Shown: one piece after another, positions 7,181-12,190 of the stretch
Layout of the letters: the number at the start of each line of letters is the position of its first letter
Position numbering within the stretch: position 1 is the stretch's first letter
NCBI GenBank assembly: GCA_016462305.1
Contig: JAEMTM010000051.1
Coordinates: forward strand, 1 to 12,190
Direction of reading: 5' to 3'
Length of the DNA stretch: 12,190 nt
Source of the DNA: Sphingomonadaceae bacterium
GTDB taxonomy: Bacteria; Pseudomonadota; Alphaproteobacteria; Sphingomonadales; Sphingomonadaceae
Notes under the pieces: model-generated
Seen by the model: only the letters and a program-made list of their open reading frames with translations
Told to the model about the DNA's origin: nothing
Databases searched by the model: none
Made by a program: the position numbers and the translations under genes

Positions 7181-7681
7181 ATGTGTTTCGATCAGGGCGC
7201 TGGCAATGGCCTCTTCTGGCGTTTTGTCGCCCCAGATGATGAACTGGAACACCGGATAAAAACGCTCACATTCGTCAATCGCGACGTCAATGATGGTTTG
7301 CGCCTGGTCAACACCCAACAAGCCATTTGATGCCATCAGGCTGCCATGGCGGAACAACAATATGCCATTGGCCGACCACATGTCGAAATGGCCAAGCCAT
7401 AATTGTTCATTGATGAGGCCAAGCGCCGTGTACACACTCGCCCGCTTGTCCGTGGGCACAGTTATATCCGGCAATATGATCAGTTGAAGCGCGTTATCTT
7501 CCTCCCGCCAGATCGCGCGCAGCTGATAGCTGGCCCAACTGCCCTTATATTCAGCGGTGATTTCGTCTTCACCATCCAGTTCAAATGACCAGCCGCGCGC
7601 CTCAAACAAAGCCGCGAGCATGTCTACGGGCGCGGATTCATCGCGCTCGAATTGCTCATATTGTTCGTCTGCGTCGTGCAT
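7169..7681 (-). CDS. YbjN-domain protein
   Basis: A 170-residue cytoplasmic protein without signal peptide or membrane segment. The acidic N-terminus (MHDADEQYEQFERDESAP) leads into MLAALFEARGWSFELDGEDEITAEYKGSWASYQLRAIWREEDNALQLI, the YbjN-type alpha-beta sandwich that resembles type III secretion chaperones, and then LWLGHFDMWSANGILLFRHG and a C-terminal helical part ending GDKTPEEAIASALIETHGEA. Such proteins are common in alphaproteobacteria, but their role is not known; in E. coli, YbjN has been linked to motility and stress phenotypes. The start at 7681 has only a weak upstream AGG at about 13 bases; Met 21 is a less likely alternative. It lies downstream of ubiK on the same strand, after a structured leader, and faces the thioesterase genes. 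Confidence 0.82.
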   Translation of the reverse strand: MHDADEQYEQFERDESAPVDMLAALFEARGWSFELDGEDEITAEYKGSWASYQLRAIWREEDNALQLIILPDITVPTDKRASVYTALGLINEQLWLGHFDMWSANGILLFRHGSLMASNGLLGVDQAQTIIDVAIDECERFYPVFQFIIWGDKTPEEAIASALIETHGEA

Positions 7682-7788
7682 GTTGATTGCGCCTGTCGTG
7701 TTGGTCCGAGTCTGCCCCTTGAGGGACTCGCACGCAAGGGGCTAACGTCAACGCGCAACATTAGGCTGTGGGCCAACTGTGGAAAAGT
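7682..7788 (-). promoter_or_regulatory. Structured 107-base leader between ubiK and ybjN
   Basis: No open frame of note. It holds two interlocking inverted repeats: CGAGTC (7707-7712) with GACTCG (7725-7730), and GCCCCTTG (7714-7721) with CAAGGGGC (7735-7742). The halves alternate, so both together would make a compact pseudoknot, or they are mutually exclusive hairpins. A smaller CCC-TTGA-GGG hairpin also fits inside the first. No T-run follows on the minus strand (the next bases read GACTCGGACC), so a simple ubiK terminator is unlikely. A ybjN promoter could lie here too, but none is convincing. Confidence 0.45.
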
Positions 7789-8097
7789 TCAATATGGACC
7801 TTTTGCCGGCTTGGTCGCTGGCTTCGTCTTGGCGGCTGCTGCGCCGCCTTTTGTCTGTAAGGCCGCTTCCAAGGCGGCAACGCGCTTAGCAAGGGCATCG
7901 GCTTCGGCGCGGGCATTGGCCGCGAGGGTTTTGACGGCGTCAAATTCTTCGCGTGACACAAGGTCAAGGCCGCCCGCCCATTCGCGCGCGCGTTCGCGCA
8001 TGCTCGCCTCGGCCTCACGACCCATGCCCGCAACGGTTCCGGCAACGCCGTTCAAAACCTTAGCCAAATCGTCAAAAATGCGCTTTTCGCTTTGCAT
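7789..8097 (-). CDS. ubiK: UbiK-family accessory factor (BMFP domain)
   Basis: A 102-residue protein of the UbiK/YqiC (DUF526, membrane fusogenic BMFP) family. The N-terminal MQSEKRIFDDLAKVLNGVAG is the amphipathic membrane-associating helix. It is followed by a Gly/Arg/Glu linker (AGMGREAEASMRERAREWAGGLDLV, 23-47) and a coiled coil SREEFDAVKTLAANARAEADALAKRVAALEAAL (48-80) that trimerises in known members. The tail is Lys-, Pro- and Ala-rich, ending KGPY. In E. coli, UbiK helps aerobic ubiquinone synthesis as part of the Ubi complex with UbiJ; the same role is inferred. GGAG at 8109-8106 is 8 bases before the ATG at 8097, favouring it over an in-frame GTG at 8106. The gene follows tspO by 36 bases and is probably cotranscribed with it. 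Confidence 0.85.
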   Translation of the reverse strand: MQSEKRIFDDLAKVLNGVAGTVAGMGREAEASMRERAREWAGGLDLVSREEFDAVKTLAANARAEADALAKRVAALEAALQTKGGAAAAKTKPATKPAKGPY

Positions 8098-8105
8098 GTC
8101 ATTCA

Positions 8106-8109
8106 CTCC
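8106..8109 (-). promoter_or_regulatory. Ribosome binding site deciding the ubiK start
   Basis: GGAG on the minus strand, 8 bases before the ATG at 8097-8095. The alternative GTG at 8106 overlaps this site and so would leave no ribosome binding site. Confidence 0.55.
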
Positions 8110-8133
8110 ATTGCGGTCAGGGGATGGGCCAGT

Positions 8134-8685
8134 TCACCCTATTTGGGAAGTCGCAGCCGGAACGTAAAGGCTTTCCGCGTCGGGATTAAGCTGGTCGATC
8201 TGAAAATTCAGGATGGCCGCGAAACTGATCCACACCAAATAGGGCACCATCAACCACGCCGCAGCCTTGCGAACCCGCGCAAATACGAAGGTAGTGGCGA
8301 TAGCTAGCCCGATCATCGCGACGATAAGGAAGAACGCGGTCGTCACCTGATGCGCACCAAAAAATGTTGGCGACCATGCTAGGTTGACCACGAATTGCGA
8401 GAGGAAAAGTGCGATTGCCAAATTGCGGTCCCGCCCGCCGGGCGCGTTCAACACCATCGCAAATGCAAGGCCCATCATGAGATATAAAGTGGGCCAAACG
8501 ACGCCGAATACCCAGCCCGGCGGCTGAATATCGGGCTTAAGCAATATTTGGTACCATGCGTTGTCGGCGGTTGAGCCCGACATAGTGCCGGAGAGAAAAC
8601 CGAGGAACATGATCGTCGGGATCACGAACAAGGCCAAACGCACCAAGGACATGCGCGACTGCGACGAAGGTGGAAACTGGTTCAT
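8134..8685 (-). CDS. tspO: TspO/MBR-family membrane protein
   Basis: A 183-residue integral membrane protein of the TspO (tryptophan-rich sensory protein / peripheral benzodiazepine receptor) family, which binds porphyrins and related tetrapyrroles and is linked to stress and tetrapyrrole handling. Five hydrophobic segments can be seen at about 14-35, 58-80, 88-106, 114-135 and 142-161. Family hallmarks are KPDIQPPGWVFGVVWPTLY (50-68), QFVVNLAWSPTFF (97-109) and PYLVWISFAAILNFQIDQLN (148-167), with the conserved Trp and Pro residues. The C-terminal tail past 170 is a little longer than the shortest members. GGAG lies about 8 bases before the ATG at 8685. The downstream neighbour is ubiK. A weak TTGTTC-16-TTATCT promoter-like pair upstream overlaps the terminator hairpin of the previous transcript and is not convincing. 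Confidence 0.93.
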   Translation of the reverse strand: MNQFPPSSQSRMSLVRLALFVIPTIMFLGFLSGTMSGSTADNAWYQILLKPDIQPPGWVFGVVWPTLYLMMGLAFAMVLNAPGGRDRNLAIALFLSQFVVNLAWSPTFFGAHQVTTAFFLIVAMIGLAIATTFVFARVRKAAAWLMVPYLVWISFAAILNFQIDQLNPDAESLYVPAATSQIG

Positions 8686-8764
8686 GACGAGGCTCCGATC
8701 TTTATCATCGCGATTCGGTTAGAAACGCGCTCGCCCTCAAGATAAGCATTGACGCCACATAGAA

Positions 8765-8798
8765 CAAGGCCGCCTACCCGGTCGGATAGACGGCCTTG
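8765..8798 (-). terminator. Rho-independent terminator candidate after the M16 unit
   Basis: CAAGGCCG (8765-8772) and CGGCCTTG (8791-8798) form a perfect 8-base-pair stem. After one mismatch, CTA/TAG and CC/GG can extend it toward a GGTC loop. On the minus strand the stem is followed by TTCTATGT, a weak T-rich tract; on the plus strand no T-run follows. It lies about 36 bases after the stop of the small beta protein gene, so it should end that transcript before tspO. Confidence 0.6.
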
Positions 8799-8809
8799 CA
8801 TGTGCGTGT

Positions 8810-8827
8810 CAGCGCAAACGTGCGCTG
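8810..8827 (-). repeat. Small perfect hairpin directly after the small gene
   Basis: CAGCGCA (8810-8816) pairs with TGCGCTG (8821-8827) around an AACG loop, 6 bases past the stop codon of the 99-residue protein gene. With the hairpin at 8765-8798 it makes a tandem pair. It lacks a T-run on the minus strand and may serve as a 3' stabiliser or as a pause site. Confidence 0.4.
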
Positions 8828-8833
8828 CGGCTT

Positions 8834-9133
8834 TTACTTGCGGGTGCCGGTCAAGCCCATCGAACCAAAGGCACCAGCCTTCACCTCGCCGGTCATGGCA
8901 TCGCCCGACACGGTTGCTGTGGCGTTCAAATGCATCGGCATAGGCACAGTGATGTCCATGCCCCAGCTCAACATATCGCCATCGACAGTGCCATCGGTAA
9001 TGTCCATGGAACCAAGTCCACCGGACATTTGGCCCGAAAAACTGCCGCCGTCGCTGTTGACGGTCAACACGGCTTTTTGGTCACCCATCGGGCTTTTGAT
9101 TGTTACGTCCCAGTCACCATCAACTGCTGCCAT
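8834..9133 (-). CDS. Small Met-rich beta-type protein, function unknown
   Basis: A 99-residue protein with no signal peptide, membrane segment or catalytic motif. It is built of alternating short strands and Gly-Asp turns: DGDWDVTIKSPMGDQKAVLTV, GGSFSGQMSGGLGSMDITDG, TVDGDMLSWGMDITVPMPM, ATVSGDAMTGEVKAGAFGSM, LTGTR. This suggests a small all-beta barrel or sandwich. Ten of 99 residues are Met, mostly one per strand or turn. I recall similar short proteins in other sphingomonads with conserved GDxLxWxMDxTVPMPM and AGAFGS stretches, but no assigned function. Translation starts at the ATG at 9133 with a strong AAGGAG 7 bases upstream, which overlaps the stop of the M16 peptidase gene. Coupling to that gene is the only functional hint. 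A lipid- or oxidant-related role would be guesswork. Confidence 0.75.
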   Translation of the reverse strand: MAAVDGDWDVTIKSPMGDQKAVLTVNSDGGSFSGQMSGGLGSMDITDGTVDGDMLSWGMDITVPMPMHLNATATVSGDAMTGEVKAGAFGSMGLTGTRK

Positions 9134-9140
9134 ATCCTTG

Positions 9141-9147
9141 CTCCTTA
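9141..9147 (-). promoter_or_regulatory. Ribosome binding site overlapping the M16 stop codon
   Basis: AAGGAG (9146-9141 on the minus strand) shares bases with the TAA stop of the M16 gene (9147-9145) and lies 7 bases before the ATG at 9133. Ribosomes ending on the peptidase can re-initiate, so the two products are probably coupled. Confidence 0.65.
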
Positions 9148-12024
9148 TTTAGCATTGTTGCTTGCACTGGTGTTAGCAGCTTCCTTCACCATTTCAATTG
9201 GCAATCCAAGTGCCTCCAACTGCGGCTTCACCTTCGCCGCGTCGCCGACAATCAGCCAAGTGATCTTGGATGGATCCACCTTGACCCGCATTGCGTCATT
9301 CAATGCCTTGGCCGTCATCGCAGTATATTTGGCTGCAACCGTTTCGGCATAAGTGAACGGCCGTTTGTTCAAACGATCCGACTGCATTTGTCCAAGCACC
9401 GCCGACGATTGTTCATAACTGCCGGGCAGTTCAAGGACGTTGCCCTTGATCGTTTTTTCAAGTTCGTCCGGCGTAACCGGCTTTGCACCGTTAAAGTCCT
9501 TCAACTGGTCGATCAACACTTTGACCGATGGTCCGGTCTGGTTGGTCTGCACTGGCGCGACCATGGAGAATGGTACGCGATCTTCGGCACCAGTGATTCG
9601 GCTGCCCACACCATAAGACCAGCCCTTGGTTTCCCGCAGGTCCATGTTGATACGCGACAGGAAGTCACCGCCGAAAATCTCGTTCGCCGCGCGCAAGGTC
9701 AGCAAATCGTCCGATCCCTTTGCATCCAGAACAAGGCCAGCGAGCACCAAGGATTGCGGTGAATTTGGACGATCAATCAGCAGAATTTTTGATACAGGCG
9801 CTGGCACTGCCACAGCAAAATTCTTCGCTGGCGCAGGTGCGGCTGTGGGCTTCCAATTGCCAAAACGTTGTTCAAGCATGGGCTTGATTTCTTTAAGGCT
9901 GGTGTCACCCACAACAAAAATTTCCGCCTTCGATGGATGCATCCAGGATTGATGGAAATTGGCAACATCAACACGGCTGATTTTCGCCACGGTTTCTGCA
10001 TATCCGCTGCCCGTTAGTGGCCCACCATAAGGATGGCCCTTGCCGTATAGCAATGGCGGCAGGCGGCGCACGGCGATGCCCTGTGGCTGGTTGTCTTCGG
10101 CACTGATCTGGGTTAGTTGCTGCACGCGAACGCGCTCCAGTTCATTGGGCGCAAAGGCCGGATTTTTGATAACATCCGCCAGCAGATCAAGCGAAAGGCC
10201 AAGATTTGGCTTGACCGCGCGCAGGCTGGCTACCGTCCGGTCGAGTGAAGACCCAACATTGACGTCAGCGCCCAATTTCTCTTCGGTTTCGGCAATTTGT
10301 GTCGAGGTCAGCGACGTTGTGCCTTCCATCAGCAGCGTCGACATCATCGACGCTATGCCGCGCTTGTCGGCTGGGTCCGCTGCGAAACCCGCATTGAAGC
10401 TGACCGCGACGCGGACCGTTGGCACCGCGGCGCGGCGTGCGAAGAAAACTTTGATGCCATTGCTTAAGGTTGTTTCTTCAACCGTCGGGAAATCGAGCGC
10501 AGGCGTGCCTGTCGGTTCAGGGAATTTGCTGCGATCCTGAAAGGCGACGGGTGCCGACATCGATACATAATCGGCCCCTGGAGGCGTATAAAATGCAGGC
10601 GCCGTCAGCGTACCTGTCCGGCTACCTGATCCTGCGGCGACTTCTTGATACGCCTCGCGCTCACCGGGTTCGACGCGAATTTCAAGCACGGGGCGCGTCA
10701 GCCATTTCTGCATCGCGGCCTTCACCGTTTCTGGCTTTGCCGATGCAAGCCGTTCGAGTTCCTTTTTGTAGAAGGACGAATCCCCCACAAATAATTCGCC
10801 TTCGGCCAAAGCGACGGCCTTGCCGCCAAAGCCGCCAACTTGTTCAAGGCCGTCGATTTGCGCGGCAATGTTGCTCGCGGCAACGCGCTGCACTTCTTCG
10901 GCGGTCGGGCCGGTTTTGATATAATCGGCCAAGATTTCATCCAGACGCTTCGCAACCGCATCGGCATCACCGCCGGGCTTTACGTCCGCTTGAATGTTGA
11001 CAAGGCTGCTATGGACGAACGGGATGAGGTAAGCAGAAACGCCCACCGCGCTTTGTTCCTGACGCACCAATATATTATCCAGACGCGAGCTCGACAGGCC
11101 GCCAAGCGCGCTCATCGCGATGAACAATGCATTTGCATCAGGGTCGGCAAGGCCCGGCACCACCCAGTTGCGATAAATACGCGTGGTCGGTACCTTGTCC
11201 TTCATGACGATTTTGATGTCTTTTTCCAGCGTTGGTATTGGCGCGTTAACGGGTGCCACTTCCTTGCCGCGCTTGATGCCGCCGAACCATTTTTCCACCA
11301 ATGGCTTTGCCTGCGCCGCATTGATGTCGCCGGCCAGAACCAGAATGGCATTATTTGGACCATAATGGTCGGTAAACCATGTCTTCATATCATCCAGCGA
11401 GGCCGCCGACAGGTCTTCAAGGCTGCCGATCGTGCTATGATGATAAGGGTGACCAACCGGGAACAATGTCCCTGACTGCTTGTAACTGACCAAGCCGAAT
11501 GGTTGATTGTCGCCCTGACGCTTTTCGTTGGAAACAACGCCGATCTGGTTATCCAGCTTTTCCTTCGTCACACCGTTAAGCAAAAAGCCCATACGGTCGC
11601 TTTCGAGGAACAATGCGGATTCCAACGCCGTGGTTGGCACGGTCTGAAAATAATTGGTGCGGTCCAACCATGTGGTGCCATTCAGGTCGGTCGCGCCGAT
11701 TTTCTTGGTATATTCAAAATAATCGCCCGGCGCATTTTCGCTGCCGTTGAACATGATATGTTCGAACAAATGGGCATAGCCCGTTTTGCCCTTTGGCTCG
11801 TTCTTGGACCCGACGCCATACCAGATGGACACGGCAACAATGGGGGCCTTGCGGTCTTCATGCACCAAAACGGTCAGACCATTGTCGAGTGTGAATTTTT
11901 CATGCGGAATATTTACCGCCTCCACCAATTTCGAAACGGGCGCGGCTGATTGCGCAAAGGCGGGTGCCTGCGCCGCGAGCATCGAGCCCGACATCATAAG
12001 GACAAGCGTTAACTTACGTATCAT
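9145..12024 (-). CDS. Exported M16-family zinc metallopeptidase, two modules
   Basis: A 959-residue insulinase/pitrilysin-family peptidase. Residues 1-24 form a Sec signal peptide with an AFA|Q cleavage site, so it acts in the periplasm or envelope. The first M16 module (about 40-470) is catalytic: inverted zinc motif HLFEH (85-89) with His 85 and His 89 as ligands and Glu 88 as base, and the third ligand probably Glu 167 in VVSNEKRQ. After a Pro/Ala linker (about 470-510), a second module begins at TTLSNGIKVFFARR. Its equivalent of the active site, GIASMMSTLLMEGT (556-569), has no His/Glu ligands, so it is a structural half closing the substrate chamber, as usual for M16 enzymes. The substrate is unknown; the family degrades short peptides. 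AGGAG lies 6 bases before the ATG at 12024. The small beta gene follows directly. Confidence 0.94.
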   Translation of the reverse strand: MIRKLTLVLMMSGSMLAAQAPAFAQSAAPVSKLVEAVNIPHEKFTLDNGLTVLVHEDRKAPIVAVSIWYGVGSKNEPKGKTGYAHLFEHIMFNGSENAPGDYFEYTKKIGATDLNGTTWLDRTNYFQTVPTTALESALFLESDRMGFLLNGVTKEKLDNQIGVVSNEKRQGDNQPFGLVSYKQSGTLFPVGHPYHHSTIGSLEDLSAASLDDMKTWFTDHYGPNNAILVLAGDINAAQAKPLVEKWFGGIKRGKEVAPVNAPIPTLEKDIKIVMKDKVPTTRIYRNWVVPGLADPDANALFIAMSALGGLSSSRLDNILVRQEQSAVGVSAYLIPFVHSSLVNIQADVKPGGDADAVAKRLDEILADYIKTGPTAEEVQRVAASNIAAQIDGLEQVGGFGGKAVALAEGELFVGDSSFYKKELERLASAKPETVKAAMQKWLTRPVLEIRVEPGEREAYQEVAAGSGSRTGTLTAPAFYTPPGADYVSMSAPVAFQDRSKFPEPTGTPALDFPTVEETTLSNGIKVFFARRAAVPTVRVAVSFNAGFAADPADKRGIASMMSTLLMEGTTSLTSTQIAETEEKLGADVNVGSSLDRTVASLRAVKPNLGLSLDLLADVIKNPAFAPNELERVRVQQLTQISAEDNQPQGIAVRRLPPLLYGKGHPYGGPLTGSGYAETVAKISRVDVANFHQSWMHPSKAEIFVVGDTSLKEIKPMLEQRFGNWKPTAAPAPAKNFAVAVPAPVSKILLIDRPNSPQSLVLAGLVLDAKGSDDLLTLRAANEIFGGDFLSRINMDLRETKGWSYGVGSRITGAEDRVPFSMVAPVQTNQTGPSVKVLIDQLKDFNGAKPVTPDELEKTIKGNVLELPGSYEQSSAVLGQMQSDRLNKRPFTYAETVAAKYTAMTAKALNDAMRVKVDPSKITWLIVGDAAKVKPQLEALGLPIEMVKEAANTSASNNAK

Positions 12025-12118
12025 ATTCTGCTCCTATAGCTAAGAATCAATGCAGAATGAGATAGCGACGGCGCAGCCAAACACAATGTAAAATTGAAGA
12101 ATTTTCGACAAACGACGT
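12025..12118 (-). promoter_or_regulatory. Upstream region of the M16 gene
   Basis: AT-richer than its surroundings. AGGAG (12035-12031) is the ribosome binding site. AAAATT (12090-12095) and AATTTT (12100-12105) form an all-AT inverted repeat around GAAG, which might be an operator half-pair or a weak 3' hairpin of the preceding gene. Promoter-like hexamers on the minus strand (TTGTGT, 16 bases, TATCTC) are possible but weak. Confidence 0.3.
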
Positions 12119-12190
12119 TCAGGGTCGATAACGGCGCTTTGCATTCTTGACGGCGTCGGCCCATTCGAAATGAACTGGCTTATAACCGCC
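12119..12190 (-). CDS. 3' end of an unrecognised gene, cut by the window edge
   Basis: From the right edge the minus strand has one open frame of 23 codons ending in TGA (12121-12119). The peptide (GGYKPVHFEWADAVKNAKRR, then YRP) has the composition of a real C-terminus, basic with an aromatic/acidic patch, whereas the same stretch shows no better frame. I do not recognise the family. It lies 94 bases upstream of the M16 start on the same strand. Confidence 0.45.
   Translation of the reverse strand, partial: GGYKPVHFEWADAVKNAKRRYRP

Noticed and set aside
7714..7742. Rho-independent terminator of ubiK
   Set aside because: The stem is good, but no T-run follows on either strand, and it is interlocked with a second repeat; listed as a structured leader instead.
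7682..7788. tRNA or tRNA-like gene in the leader
   Set aside because: No cloverleaf could be drawn: no anticodon arm, no TPsiC-like GTTCRA box and no acceptor pairing.
7652..8167. 171-codon plus-strand open frame across ybjN, leader and ubiK
   Set aside because: Ser/Ala/Arg-rich low-complexity translation antisense to a good UbiK frame with its own ribosome binding site.
9100..9762. 220-codon plus-strand open frame antisense to the M16 C-terminal module
   Set aside because: Opposes a continuous 959-residue M16 frame with matching family features; no start signal or motif.

Overview
The window looks like chromosomal DNA of an alphaproteobacterium, most likely a sphingomonad (Sphingopyxis/Sphingorhabdus-like). 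The reasons are the moderately high GC, the style of the proteins (ArgH beginning near MWGGRF, a short UbiK, a tandem PaaI pair, a double-module M16 peptidase) and the gene company. Genus is inferred from recalled family resemblance; no search was run. I see no mobile element, tRNA, rRNA or CRISPR array.

Layout. At the left edge (1-87, minus) is the start of a lipoprotein gene cut by the window; its start codon shares a CATG with the start of argH. From 86 to 7162 runs one tightly packed plus-strand array: argH, an LptM-like lipoprotein, lysA, a shortened CysG-like protein, proC, an exported amidase-signature enzyme and two PaaI-type hotdog thioesterases. Gaps are -4, 9, 9, 35, -4, 1 and -4 bases, so it probably acts as one operon, possibly with internal promoters. 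It joins the last steps of arginine, lysine and proline synthesis, a probable siroheme/tetrapyrrole-type enzyme and envelope-related functions.

From 7169 to the right edge everything is on the minus strand. Read in transcription order from the right: the 3' end of an unrecognised gene (12190-12119), a 959-residue exported M16 metallopeptidase, a coupled 99-residue Met-rich beta-type protein, two hairpins that look like a terminator region (8827-8765), tspO, ubiK, a 107-base leader with interlocking inverted repeats, and a YbjN-domain gene. The two blocks converge at 7162/7169 with only 6 bases between stop codons, inside a shared hairpin.

Most of the window is ordinary housekeeping sequence. 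The points most worth a second look are: (i) the thioesterase pair, where one member has lost HGG but keeps the acidic residue and the other has HGG but Glu for Asp; (ii) the CysG-like protein, with a shortened Rossmann region and only about the first 50 residues of a degenerate methyltransferase domain; (iii) the possible pseudoknot upstream of ybjN; and (iv) the overlapping divergent start codons at argH.
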